NCBI RefSeq assembly: GCF_030733385.1
Contig: NZ_JASHJC010000017.1
Span: forward strand, 1-64,000
Direction of reading: 5' to 3'
DNA from: Roseovarius sp. MMSF_3359
GTDB lineage: Bacteria; Pseudomonadota; Alphaproteobacteria; Rhodobacterales; Rhodobacteraceae
Length of the DNA stretch: 64,000 nucleotides
Position numbers and translations under genes: made by a program. Positions 20,482 through 37,050 of this stretch are shown here, piece after piece (the first letter of the stretch is position 1; every line of letters starts with the position of its first letter). The notes under the pieces were generated by a model. That model worked only from the letters and a program-made list of their open reading frames with translations, made no database searches and had not been told where the DNA came from.

Positions 20482-20508
20482 CTGAGTGTCCTTTCCGCGG
20501 TCGGCATC

Positions 20509-21942
20509 TCATGTCGGGAAATCGGCCAGGCCGACCGGGGCCGATTTCTTGTGCTGTGAAGGGCGCGCCCGGCGAACGAGCGGCCCAAGGAGGGCCAGCG
20601 TCACGAAGAGCAGCCCGATTTCGATGTGGTAAACAAAGGAATATCCGGTGGCGGGCGTGTTCAACGCCTCGCCCCAGGCGCCGGATGTCGCCAGGGCATT
20701 GACCCAGTCGCGTAGCGCCCCGCCAAGCGCGATGGCAAGCCCGGCGGCCGTCGCCTGCGCCGCGCCCCAGGCGCCGAGCGCCAGGCCATGTCCCGCCGCA
20801 CCATGGGCCTTCATGTTCATCGCGGCGATCAGGGTCGAGACCGCGAAAAGCCCGCCGCCGAAGCCAATGAGGCCAGCGCCGGCGAAGAAGATGATGGCGG
20901 AATTCATCGGTGCCGCGAAGATCACCGCCGAGAAGGCGTAAATTCCGACCACAAGCCCGGCCCCGGCGATCCGGTAGGCATCGCGCCCCCGCGCCAGCAT
21001 CCGGCCCGCCAAGGCGAAGCCACCCAAGGCGCCCGCGGCCCAAAGTGCGGTCAGGAGTGTCGTGGCCGAGACCGAAAGGCCAAGGATTTCGCCGCCATAG
21101 GGCTCCAGCAGCACATCCTGCATGTTGAGCGCCATGGTCCCGAAGAAGACAACGGCCAGAAGACGCCCGGCCTGACCGCCATTCATCAGATCGGCCCAGG
21201 CATCGCGGAAACGCGGGCGCGGTTGATTGCGCTCTTCGCGACTCATCGGGCGGACCTTTTCCTGTTTCCAGAGGGCGATCAGGTTCAGGACGATGCCAAC
21301 GACGGCGGCGCCCTGCACAACCCGGATCAACGTCAGGCTGGTGAAGTCGGTCAGAAGCCAGCCGATGATGACCGCCGACACGCCCATGCCCAGAAGGAAC
21401 ATCACGTAAAGCAGCGCCACGACCCGGGGTCGCGTTTCGGGATCGGCGCGGTCGGTGGCAAGCGCCAGCCCGGCGGTTTGCGTCATATGCAGGCCAAGCC
21501 CGGTCATGAGGAAGGCCAAGGCCGCCAGCACTTCGCCCGCCCAGCCGGGACCGACCACCTGTTCGCCCGAGAGGACCAGCAGCGCAAAAGGCATCACAGC
21601 CAGCCCGCCCATTTGCCAGAGGGATCCAAACCAGAGGTAGGGGATGCGTTTCCAGCCGATGGCACTTCGGTGCGTGTCCGAGCGGAAGCCCAGAAGCGTC
21701 CGGAAAGGGGCGATCAAAACCGGCAGGGCGATCATGAAGGCCACGATGGTGGCCGGGACCGAGAGTTCGACGATCATCACGCGGTTGAGCGTACCGAGGA
21801 GCATCACCGTCGCCATGCCCACCGAGACCTGGAATAGTGATAGCCTGAGCAACTGCCCCATCGGCAACCCCTCGCTCGCCGCATCCGCGAAGGGCAGATA
21901 GCGCGCCGAGAGTTGCAGGAGGGCAGAGCGGGGCAGGATCAT
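20509..21942 (-). CDS. lhaA: Light-harvesting 1 assembly protein LhaA (PucC family)
   Basis: LhaA is a 12-helix major-facilitator-like protein needed for LH1 assembly, perhaps by delivering bacteriochlorophyll. The protein has 477 residues. The ATG at 21942 is chosen because it overlaps the bchM stop as ATGA and gives the normal N terminus MILPRSALLQLSARYLPF; the open frame upstream lies inside bchM. Conserved segments include LGTLNRVMIVELSVPA and MTQTAGLALATD. The paralogue orf428 lies at 34019. Confidence 0.93.
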   Translation of the reverse strand: MILPRSALLQLSARYLPFADAASEGLPMGQLLRLSLFQVSVGMATVMLLGTLNRVMIVELSVPATIVAFMIALPVLIAPFRTLLGFRSDTHRSAIGWKRIPYLWFGSLWQMGGLAVMPFALLVLSGEQVVGPGWAGEVLAALAFLMTGLGLHMTQTAGLALATDRADPETRPRVVALLYVMFLLGMGVSAVIIGWLLTDFTSLTLIRVVQGAAVVGIVLNLIALWKQEKVRPMSREERNQPRPRFRDAWADLMNGGQAGRLLAVVFFGTMALNMQDVLLEPYGGEILGLSVSATTLLTALWAAGALGGFALAGRMLARGRDAYRIAGAGLVVGIYAFSAVIFAAPMNSAIIFFAGAGLIGFGGGLFAVSTLIAAMNMKAHGAAGHGLALGAWGAAQATAAGLAIALGGALRDWVNALATSGAWGEALNTPATGYSFVYHIEIGLLFVTLALLGPLVRRARPSQHKKSAPVGLADFPT

Positions 21943-22618
21943 GGGCAATACTCCATGGCCTGGCTGATGTAGAAGCCGGATGTGATCCGGTTGAGGTTGG
22001 TCAGGGTGCCGGTCGCCTCGGCCTTGGTCAGCGCCCGTGCCAGGTTCGGATGCGCATGTGGCACCATTGTGGGCGAGCGGTCGGAGCGTGGGAAAAGCTG
22101 CCCGGCGCGCCACATCAGCATCAGCAATGGCGTGCGCGGCGCGACGGTGAAGAGCACTCGCCCTTTCGTGCGTTTTCCAAGCGATGTCAGAGCGTTGGCG
22201 ATATCTGCGTCGCCGTAATAGATCAGGCTGTCCATCGCGATCACATGATCGAAATGCCCCAGGCGCGGCTCCAGCATGTCGCCGATATAGAATTGCACGT
22301 TGTGCTGCAGGCCGTGTGGCAGACGGGTCTTGGCAATGTCGATCAGCGAAGGCGAGATATCGGCAGCCAGCACCGTGGCGCCGCGCGCTGCCAGTTCGGC
22401 GGTCATCTGTCCCGCGCCGCAGCCCGCATCTAGCACCCGCGCGCCGCGGAGGTCTTCGGGCAGGCGCGACAGAAGTTGCGCACGCATCTGATCCCTGCCA
22501 CGCCGCACGGTCTCGCGAATTTTCGACACCGGCGCATCACTGGTCAGCCGCTCCCAGGTGCGGGTGGCGGTCTTGTCGAAATAGGTTTCGACCCGGGTCA
22601 GCGTGCGGTCATAGGACA

Positions 22619-22619
<1 letters not shown>
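21939..22619 (-). CDS. bchM: Mg-protoporphyrin IX O-methyltransferase BchM
   Basis: BchM methylates the C13 propionate of Mg-protoporphyrin IX with S-adenosylmethionine, making the substrate of AcsF. The 226-residue protein has the SAM-binding motif VLDAGCGAGQMTAELA near 61-76, and NxxRDQMRAQLLS-type residues before it, typical of BchM. It overlaps bchL by one base upstream and lhaA by four bases downstream. Confidence 0.95.
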
Positions 22620-30427
<7,808 letters not shown>

Positions 30428-30483
30428 CTTTTCCCTCGCCGGCCGTATGATCATCTCCAATGCTAAGTGCTGATCTCCAAAAG

Positions 30484-30501
30484 TGTCAATTATAATTTAC
30501 A
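30484..30501. promoter_or_regulatory. PpsR/CrtJ operator upstream of bchF
   Basis: TGTcaattataatttACA is an exact TGT-N12-ACA match, 57 bp upstream of the bchF start. It overlaps the left arm of the inverted repeat TTTACACAT/ATGTGTAAA. Confidence 0.85.
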
Positions 30502-30655
30502 CATTTGGACATTGACATGTGTAAACCGCAGATTTCGACACTATGATGACGGGCGGAACATCGCCGATCTTTGATTGCATTAACTTCAAGGGATTAGGGG
30601 GTGCGACAATTTAGGCTTGTCTTACAAGGCATTGCGTCTGAATGATGCTGTCTAG

Positions 30656-30673
30656 TGTCAAGTTAAATTGACA
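30656..30673. promoter_or_regulatory. PpsR/CrtJ operator upstream of ppaA
   Basis: TGTcaagttaaattgACA is an exact TGT-N12-ACA match, 98 bp upstream of the ppaA start. It suggests autoregulation of the ppaA-ppsR pair or looping with the bchF-proximal box. Confidence 0.82.
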
Positions 30674-30770
30674 TTCAATCATAACGGTCGCACACTGCCG
30701 GGTAATCAGAGCAGATTAATAATTCGCATAAGCGGCTTCATCGTAAGTGTCCGGTGGGAGGGCAGTACAC

Positions 30771-31577
30771 ATGGAAGACGACGCGACAAGACCATCCTCT
30801 GAATTCTCCGGGATACCTCAGCCCGCGATCAGGTTTCTTGTGGAATCCGCCTTGAAATCACTGGCATCGGAATGTGCTGAGCCGAAGCCCGGCAGCCGGG
30901 ATGAGTGGGTGCGCCATCTCAGCCAGGCATTGATGTCGGAGGCGGAGGTCGAGCATCACAAGGTGCTCTCCTCGCTGATGGCAAACGGCGTGAGTAATCA
31001 GGAGTTGCTCCATTTCTACATCCCCGAAGCCTCAAGGTATCTGGGCGAAAAATGGGTCAGTGACGAGGCGAGTTTCGTCGACGTGACGACCGGTGCCGCG
31101 CGGCTTCAGGCGTTGTTCCGCGACCATGATGACGACGGCGATGCGGGACAGTTGCTGGACCGTAGCATCCCCCTTGGGCAGTCGGTTCTGATGATAATCC
31201 CGCAGTTTGAACAGCATTCGCTGGGCGCATTTGTTGCGGCGGACGGGCTTCGGCGCCACGGCCTTTGGGTGCGTATGGCGATCGGTTTGTGCGATGCGGA
31301 GATTGCGCGATTGATTTCGGCCAACCGGTTTTCGATGCTTGGAATCTCTTTGGCGTCATGGAAATCGGTTGAAAAGGCGGCGGATTTCATAGAAGACGTT
31401 CGTAAGAGTGTTGCGGACGTGCCGCCGATCGTTGTCGGGGGGCGTATCGTCGAAGACCGAGAAGAGGTCGAGCGGCGCTCCGGCGCTGATTTCGCGGTCC
31501 ATTCAATCCGCGAGGCAATCGAGCGTTGCGGCCTTTCAACTGTCGCCAAGATGCGCCCGTTTGAAGTGGCTCAGTAG
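30771..31577 (+). CDS. ppaA: Cobalamin-binding PGC regulator PpaA/AerR
   Basis: This is an antirepressor-type regulator of photosynthesis genes that acts with PpsR/CrtJ. In Rhodobacter capsulatus AerR binds B12 light-sensitively. The 268-residue protein has a helical part with EASRYLGEKWVSDEASFVDVT (B12-binding-2 type) followed by a cobalamin-binding (SCHIC) domain with FEQHSLGAF; His149 corresponds to the candidate cobalamin ligand. The ATG at 30771 with GGGAGG upstream is preferred to GTG at 30747. ppsR follows after 29 bp. Confidence 0.9.
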   Translation: MEDDATRPSSEFSGIPQPAIRFLVESALKSLASECAEPKPGSRDEWVRHLSQALMSEAEVEHHKVLSSLMANGVSNQELLHFYIPEASRYLGEKWVSDEASFVDVTTGAARLQALFRDHDDDGDAGQLLDRSIPLGQSVLMIIPQFEQHSLGAFVAADGLRRHGLWVRMAIGLCDAEIARLISANRFSMLGISLASWKSVEKAADFIEDVRKSVADVPPIVVGGRIVEDREEVERRSGADFAVHSIREAIERCGLSTVAKMRPFEVAQ

Positions 31578-31606
31578 CTGGAGTGGTGCAGTAACGGGGA
31601 AATATT

Positions 31607-33040
31607 GTGACGGAGCAAATCCCGGGATCGGAAACGCTTAAGATCGGAGAGCTTCCGGCTGGTTTGAATGTCGAGTCCCTGATCGAGCAGGCCTCCGATA
31701 TCGCAATTCTCGTTGGCAAGAACGGTATGGTCGAGGGGATCACGGTTAATCCTGATTGTCCTTCGCTTGGCTGCCTGGACCATTGGGTTGGCCGGACGTT
31801 CGACAGTTTCCTGACCATCGAAAGCCGGGAAAAATATGCCGCGCGCATCAAGGCGATAACCGCCGATCCCGGCATGGTCCCGCGGCCGCTGCAGTTGAAC
31901 CATGTCGATAACGCGGTCTGGGAATTTCCGGTGCGCTACACGGTGCACCGGGTCAAGGACCGGCCATCGTTTCTGCTTTTCGGGCGGGATATGCAGCCGA
32001 TTGCCGAAGTCCAGCAACACCTGGTGGCCGAGCAGACTGCGCGAGAGCGGGACCAGCAGAAGATACGCAGCTACGAGACGTTCTACCGCGTTGTGCTTGA
32101 GGCCTCTGAGACGCCCTTGATGCTGGTGGAGAGTGAAACCGGTCGCATCCGCGATGTGAACAGCGCCGCCGCCGCACTCTTTGGGACGAAGCTCGAAACG
32201 CTTGCCGGCAGTTCGCTGCCGCAGGCGCTTGAAGGGCAGCGCAAGGCTGAGTTGATGGAAAGTCTGCATGCCGCGGCGAGTGCGGAAGAGTTGAAGGTGA
32301 TCGAGGTCATTGCCCGCCGCAGCGGTCGTGACCTGGCCTTGTTCGCCCAGTATTTCAGGGCGGCGGGGGAGTTGTTTCTGATTTGTCGGGTGGCCTCGAT
32401 TGACGATTCCAGCGCAACCGGCCCCGAAGTGGCGCAATCGCTGGCGACCTTGTTCAATTCGGCCAGTGACGCGATCGTCATGACCGATGCGAAGGGTGTC
32501 ATTCGGGATGCGAACGAGGCGTTCCTGATCCTGACCGACGCGGCGCAGATCCGCGATGTGAAGAACAAATCACTTGGTGAGTTCCTGGCCCGCGGCGATG
32601 TCGACCTGAAAATCATCCTCGAAACGACGATAAAGACCGGGAGGGTGCGCAGCTATGCCACCCAGGTTCTGAGTTCTGTCGGAACCCGTGCCAATGTCGA
32701 TGTGGCGTCGACCCGGTTGCAGCGGCGCGGCGGTGATCTGGGTTTCGGGCTGATCATCCGCGACGTGACGCCGAGCGAGGTGGCAAATGCCAGCGCGGGC
32801 GCGTCGGTGATGAGCGACGAGGCGATGAAGAGCGTCATGGACCTTGTCGGAACGGCTTCGCTGAAGTCGCTGGTTTCGGCAACATCGGATGTGGTTGAGA
32901 AGATGTGCATCGAGACCGCGGTGAAGATGACCGGTAACAACCGGGTCGCGGCGGCCGAGATGTTGGGCCTTTCTCGCCAGAGCCTTTACGTCAAGCTGCG
33001 CAAGCATGGCCTTCTCAAGGGTGAGCCTGGCGAGGATTGA
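31607..33040 (+). CDS. ppsR: Photosynthesis gene repressor PpsR (CrtJ)
   Basis: PpsR is the aerobic repressor of bch, crt and puf genes and binds TGT-N12-ACA. The 477-residue protein has an N-terminal PAS-like domain (about 22-130), a coiled Q-linker (about 135-160), two PAS domains (about 160-270 and 280-390) and a Fis-type helix-turn-helix (TGNNRVAAAEMLGLSRQSLYVKLRKHGL, about 442-469). Cys260 and Cys434 match the two redox-active cysteines known in Rhodobacter PpsR. Translation starts at GTG behind GGGGA. Confidence 0.95.
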   Translation: MTEQIPGSETLKIGELPAGLNVESLIEQASDIAILVGKNGMVEGITVNPDCPSLGCLDHWVGRTFDSFLTIESREKYAARIKAITADPGMVPRPLQLNHVDNAVWEFPVRYTVHRVKDRPSFLLFGRDMQPIAEVQQHLVAEQTARERDQQKIRSYETFYRVVLEASETPLMLVESETGRIRDVNSAAAALFGTKLETLAGSSLPQALEGQRKAELMESLHAAASAEELKVIEVIARRSGRDLALFAQYFRAAGELFLICRVASIDDSSATGPEVAQSLATLFNSASDAIVMTDAKGVIRDANEAFLILTDAAQIRDVKNKSLGEFLARGDVDLKIILETTIKTGRVRSYATQVLSSVGTRANVDVASTRLQRRGGDLGFGLIIRDVTPSEVANASAGASVMSDEAMKSVMDLVGTASLKSLVSATSDVVEKMCIETAVKMTGNNRVAAAEMLGLSRQSLYVKLRKHGLLKGEPGED

Positions 33041-33090
33041 GGCTTCACGATTGCGCCCTTTGGCGAAATAACACTTTCAGAATTGGAGAA

Positions 33091-33108
33091 TGTATAGTTT
33101 AATTGACA
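33091..33108. promoter_or_regulatory. PpsR/CrtJ operator upstream of bchG, box 1
   Basis: TGTatagtttaattgACA is an exact TGT-N12-ACA match ending 2 bp before the bchG start codon. Confidence 0.83.
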
Positions 33109-33110
33109 CT

Positions 33111-34019
33111 ATGAGTGTCACATTAGATTTACATTCCGCTCGACGCACTCCAAGTCCCCGCGCCGTGTTGACGCTGATCAAGCCGATCACCTGGTTTCCG
33201 CCGATCTGGGCCTATCTTTGTGGTGTGGTCGCGTCGGGCGTGCCGGTGTCCACCGCGCCATGGCTGGTCCTCGCGGGCATGGTGCTGGCCGGGCCGGTTG
33301 TCTGCGGGATGAGCCAGGCGGCGAATGACTGGTGCGACCGCCATGTGGACGCGATAAACGAACCGCATCGCCCAATCCCGTCCGGGGCCATCCCGGGCCG
33401 CTGGGGGCTGTGGATCGCCATCGTGATGAGCGGGCTGGCGCTGGCCCTCGGGGCCATGCTGGGCCCATGGGGATTTGGTGCGACAGTCTTCGGTGTCGCC
33501 GCTGCCTGGGCCTATTCGGCAGAACCTTTCCGCCTCAAGCGGTCGGGCATCTGGGGGCCGGGCCTCGTGGGGCTTTGTTACGAGGGGCTGCCCTGGTTTA
33601 CCGGTGCGGCGGTGATGGCGGCGGGCGCGCCCGCACTGCCGGTGGTCGCCATCGCGCTCCTTTACGCGCTGGGTGCCCATGGCATCATGACACTCAATGA
33701 TTTCAAGGCCCTGGAGGGGGACCGCCAGACCGGCGTGAACTCCTTGCCCGTAACCCTTGGGCCGGAGCGGGCCGCGCGGGTTGCCTGCTGGGTCATGGCG
33801 CTGCCACAGGTGGCGGTGATCGCGGCGCTGTTTTTCTGGGACCGCCCGTGGCATGGGGCGGCGATTGCCGTCCTGCTCCTTGCGCAGTTCTGGGCCATGC
33901 GGGTGCTGCTCAGCGACCCGAAGGGCCGCGCGCCCTGGTACAACGCCACCGGCGTCACGCTTTACGTCAGCGGCATGATGGTCGCGGCCTTCGCGCTGCG
34001 CGGCATGGGAGGACTGTGA
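33111..34019 (+). CDS. bchG: Bacteriochlorophyll synthase BchG
   Basis: BchG attaches geranylgeranyl diphosphate to bacteriochlorophyllide a in the membrane. This 302-residue UbiA-family prenyltransferase has the first Asp-rich motif NDWCDRHVDAINEPHRPIPSG and the second region LNDFKALEGDRQTGVNSLPV. The ATG at 33111 matches the family N terminus (MSVTLDLH); an ATG at 33090 would give seven more residues. A clear Shine-Dalgarno is missing, and the start codon lies between two PpsR boxes. Its stop overlaps the next start. Confidence 0.94.
   Translation: MSVTLDLHSARRTPSPRAVLTLIKPITWFPPIWAYLCGVVASGVPVSTAPWLVLAGMVLAGPVVCGMSQAANDWCDRHVDAINEPHRPIPSGAIPGRWGLWIAIVMSGLALALGAMLGPWGFGATVFGVAAAWAYSAEPFRLKRSGIWGPGLVGLCYEGLPWFTGAAVMAAGAPALPVVAIALLYALGAHGIMTLNDFKALEGDRQTGVNSLPVTLGPERAARVACWVMALPQVAVIAALFFWDRPWHGAAIAVLLLAQFWAMRVLLSDPKGRAPWYNATGVTLYVSGMMVAAFALRGMGGL
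33116..33133. promoter_or_regulatory. PpsR/CrtJ operator inside the 5' end of bchG, box 2
   Basis: TGTcacattagatttACA is an exact TGT-N12-ACA match, 25 bp from box 1. It lies entirely within codons 2-8 of bchG, so the operator overlaps coding sequence. Confidence 0.82.
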
Positions 34020-35308
34020 TGACACTCAGTTGGATTTCCATTGTTCGCCTCGGTCTGGTGCAGATGGCGCTTGGCGCGGTCGTGGTTCTGACAACCTCGA
34101 CCCTCAACCGTCTGATGGTCGTTGAGCTGGCGTTGCCCGCCGTCCTTCCGGGCCTGCTGATTGCGCTGCATTACGGGATACAGATCACCCGCCCCAATTG
34201 GGGCTTCCTGTCGGACACGGGCGGTCACCGGACCCGCTGGATCATCGGCGGGATGGTGGCGCTGGCCCTTGGGGCCATGGGTGCGGCGCTTGGTGTTGTT
34301 CTCTTCGAGACCAGCTTTGCCGCCGCGATGGCCTTGTCGATCTTGGCTTATGCGCTGATCGGCCTGGGTGTGGGCGCCTCCGGTACTTCGCTGCTGGCGC
34401 TCTTGGCGACGACCACCGCCCCACGTCGCAGGGCCGCCGCGGCGACGATCACCTGGCTCATGATGATTGCCGGTATCGCGATCACCGCGGGGACCGTCGG
34501 CGTGTTTCTTGACCCCTACACATCCGCGCTGCTGCTCAGGATCGTGGCCATCGTCACCGGTGGGGCGGTTGTGTTGACCATGCTGGCGGTCTGGGGCATC
34601 GAGGCCCGCGTCGATGCGCAGCCGCGCCAGAGCGAAAAGATACCGTTCCGCGAGGGGCTGGCCGAGATCTGGGCCGAGCCCGCCGCGCGCCATTTCACCA
34701 TCTTCGTGTTCCTCTCCATGACCGCCTATTTCATGCAGGAGTTGATCCTTGAGCCCTATGCGGGCCTTGTTTTCGGGTTCACTCCGGGTCAGTCCACATC
34801 GCTCAGTGGGGCGCAGAATGGCGGGGTTTTCCTCGGCATGCTGACCGTGGGCATCACTGCGACGGGGCTTCGGATTGGTAGTCTGCGGACCTGGGTCATC
34901 GCCGGTTGCCTGGGCTCGGCGGGCAGCCTTGCGCTCATCAGCCTTCTGGGCGGGATGGCCGTCCCGGCGACACTTATGCCAGCGGTGGTCTCGCTTGGGT
35001 TCTTCAACGGCATGTTCGCGGTTGCCGCCATCGGCTCGATGATGGCGCTGGCGGGGCGCGGTCGCGAAGCGCGCGAAGGCACCCGCATGGGGCTTTGGGG
35101 CGCGGCGCAGGCCGTTGCAGCAGGCTTCGGCGGGCTTCTGGGCGCGGCCGCGGTTGATGTAATGCGGCTTCTGACCGCCGGTGATGCCGTGGCCTTCGGG
35201 GCGGTTTTCCTCGCGGAGGCTGTGCTTTTTGTCATCGCGGCGCTTCTGGCGCTGCGCGTCATTGAACACCGGTCGCGTCGTGGCGCGGCCATCGTACCGG
35301 GAGAATGA
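34019..35308 (+). CDS. orf428: PucC/LhaA-family membrane protein (Orf428/Bch2 type)
   Basis: This 429-residue, about 12-helix major-facilitator-like protein sits between bchG and bchP, exactly where R. capsulatus has ORF428. It is related to LhaA (LTTSTLNRLMVVELALPAVLPG; GLWGAAQAVAAG). A role in handling newly made bacteriochlorophyll or in complex assembly is likely but unproven. The ATG at 34019 overlaps the bchG stop by one base; the frame is open upstream only inside bchG. Confidence 0.9.
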   Translation: MTLSWISIVRLGLVQMALGAVVVLTTSTLNRLMVVELALPAVLPGLLIALHYGIQITRPNWGFLSDTGGHRTRWIIGGMVALALGAMGAALGVVLFETSFAAAMALSILAYALIGLGVGASGTSLLALLATTTAPRRRAAAATITWLMMIAGIAITAGTVGVFLDPYTSALLLRIVAIVTGGAVVLTMLAVWGIEARVDAQPRQSEKIPFREGLAEIWAEPAARHFTIFVFLSMTAYFMQELILEPYAGLVFGFTPGQSTSLSGAQNGGVFLGMLTVGITATGLRIGSLRTWVIAGCLGSAGSLALISLLGGMAVPATLMPAVVSLGFFNGMFAVAAIGSMMALAGRGREAREGTRMGLWGAAQAVAAGFGGLLGAAAVDVMRLLTAGDAVAFGAVFLAEAVLFVIAALLALRVIEHRSRRGAAIVPGE

Positions 35309-35310
35309 CC

Positions 35311-36489
35311 ATGTATGATGTTGTCGTAGTGGGCGGCGGCCCATCGGGCGCCACAGCCGCCGAAGATCTCGCCCGGTCGGGGCACAAGGTGGCGATGATC
35401 GACCGGGATGGCCGTATCAAGCCCTGCGGCGGTGCAATTCCGCCCCGGCTGATCGCTGATTTTCACATTCCCGACGATCAACTCTGCGCAAGGGTCACCA
35501 CCGCGCGGATGATCTCGCCCACGGGGCGCATGGTCGATATCCCGATCGAAAACGGCTTTGTCGGTATGGTGAACCGTGAGGACTTCGATGAGTTCCTGCG
35601 GGTGCGCGCGGCGGACGCTGGCGCGGATCGCTTGACCGGGACGTTCCTCCGGATCGATCGGCCAGACGGCACGCCCAAAGTGATCTATCGCGACAAGGCC
35701 AGTGGCGAGGAACGCGCGCTCGACACGCGGCTGGTCATAGGCGCGGATGGCGCACGGTCCAACGTGGCCCGGGCCGAGGTGCCGGGCGGGGACCGCATTC
35801 CGTACGTCATCGCGTATCACGAGATCATCGAGGCGCCGGAAGCCACCGCGACCTACGATCCGGGTCGTTGCGATGTGATCTATGACGGGCGTATTTCCCC
35901 TGATTTCTATGGCTGGGTCTTTCCGCATGGCAAATCCGCAAGCGTCGGCATGGGGTCGATGGTGCGTGAGGTGGATCTCAAGCAAGCGACCGCTGACCTG
36001 CGTGCGGCGAGCGGGCTTGCCGACTGCAAAACCATCCGCCGCGAGGGGGCACCGATCCCGCTCAAGCCGTTGGATTGCTGGGATAACGGGCGCGATGTGG
36101 TGCTTGCGGGTGATGCCGCGGGTGTGGTGGCCCCCAGTTCCGGCGAGGGGATTTACTATGCCATGGTGGGCGGGCAGGTCGCGGCCGCCGCCGCTTCGGC
36201 CTGTTTGACCACAGGGCGTGTGCGCGACCTGAAACTCGCCCGGCAGCTTTTCATGCGGGAACACAAGATGGTGTTTCGGGTCTTGGCATCCATGCAGAAC
36301 GCCTATTACAAGTCCGACGACCGGCGCGAGCGGTTTGTCTCGCTCTGTCATGATGTCGATGTACAACGCCTGACCTTCGAGGCCTATATGAACAAGAAAC
36401 TGGTGCGCGCCCGCCCGATGGCGCATCTGCGGATCGGATTGAAGAACCTGGCCCATCTGATGCGCCTGGTGGCGCCGGAGCATATATGA
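35311..36489 (+). CDS. bchP: Geranylgeranyl (bacterio)chlorophyll reductase BchP
   Basis: BchP reduces the geranylgeranyl tail of bacteriochlorophyll stepwise to phytyl. The 392-residue flavoprotein has an N-terminal FAD motif VVVGGGPSGATAAEDLARSG and RIKPCGGAIPPRL, plus the downstream FAD motif VLAGDAAGVVAPSSGEGI. The ATG at 35311 has GGGAGA at good spacing and gives the canonical MYDV start; the ATG at 35305, overlapping the previous stop, is the alternative. idi overlaps its stop as ATGA. Confidence 0.95.
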   Translation: MYDVVVVGGGPSGATAAEDLARSGHKVAMIDRDGRIKPCGGAIPPRLIADFHIPDDQLCARVTTARMISPTGRMVDIPIENGFVGMVNREDFDEFLRVRAADAGADRLTGTFLRIDRPDGTPKVIYRDKASGEERALDTRLVIGADGARSNVARAEVPGGDRIPYVIAYHEIIEAPEATATYDPGRCDVIYDGRISPDFYGWVFPHGKSASVGMGSMVREVDLKQATADLRAASGLADCKTIRREGAPIPLKPLDCWDNGRDVVLAGDAAGVVAPSSGEGIYYAMVGGQVAAAAASACLTTGRVRDLKLARQLFMREHKMVFRVLASMQNAYYKSDDRRERFVSLCHDVDVQRLTFEAYMNKKLVRARPMAHLRIGLKNLAHLMRLVAPEHI

Positions 36490-37016
36490 ACGCGATGATC
36501 CCTGCCTGGATCGGTGATGAACTGGTCCCTGTTGAAAAACTTGACGTGCATCGGCGCGGCCTGCGTCACAAGGCCGTGTCAGTCTTTGTGCTCTGCGGCG
36601 ACAAGGTCCTGCTGCAACGGCGAGCCTTGTGCAAATACCACACGCCGGGGCTCTGGGCGAACACCTGCTGCACGCATCCGCACTGGAACGAAAGCGCCGA
36701 GGATTGCGCGGTCAGGCGCCTGCGCGAAGAGCTTGGCATCGACGCCCATTCCCTGACCTATCGTGACCGGGTGGAATATCGCGCGGATGTCGGCAACGGC
36801 CTGACGGAGCATGAATTGGTCGATATCTTCCTCTGGCGGGTGGCGGAGCCGATGGATTTGGTGCCGAACCCCGATGAGGTCATGGACACCGAATGGGTAA
36901 GCATGTCGGAACTCGTCGGCAACGTCCAAAGGGAACCGGCCCGTTTCACACCGTGGTTGAAAATCTATCTCGAACAGCACGCGGCGCAGATTTTCGACGT
37001 CGAGATGCAGCCGTAG
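36486..37016 (+). CDS. idi: Isopentenyl-diphosphate delta-isomerase (type I)
   Basis: Idi interconverts IPP and DMAPP for the carotenoid and bacteriochlorophyll tail supply. The 176-residue Nudix-fold enzyme has LWANTCCTHPHWNE with the catalytic cysteine, and RRLREELGI as the Nudix-like motif. Translation is coupled to bchP through ATGA. It ends the bchG-orf428-bchP-idi operon, 34 bp from the convergent PpsR-like gene. Confidence 0.94.
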   Translation: MNAMIPAWIGDELVPVEKLDVHRRGLRHKAVSVFVLCGDKVLLQRRALCKYHTPGLWANTCCTHPHWNESAEDCAVRRLREELGIDAHSLTYRDRVEYRADVGNGLTEHELVDIFLWRVAEPMDLVPNPDEVMDTEWVSMSELVGNVQREPARFTPWLKIYLEQHAAQIFDVEMQP

Positions 37017-37050
37017 CGGCGGCGTCCCGCTTGCTCGATTGGCGGAGCTC

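Larger units (their letters stand above)
30428..30770. promoter_or_regulatory. Divergent bchF / ppaA control region
   Basis: This 343-bp region without genes is more AT-rich than its surroundings. It holds two exact PpsR boxes (30484-30501 near bchF and 30656-30673 near ppaA) 172 bp apart. It also has an inverted repeat TTTACACAT (30496-30504) / ATGTGTAAA (30517-30525), and a short palindrome CTTGT-CTT-ACAAG at 30616-30628. A GGGAGG Shine-Dalgarno for ppaA lies at 30756-30761. Confidence 0.75.

Noticed and set aside
30571-30583. Possible FNR/FnrL box TTGATTGCATTAA in the bchF-ppaA region
   Set aside because: Only the left half matches TTGAT-N4-ATCAA; the right half fails at key bases.
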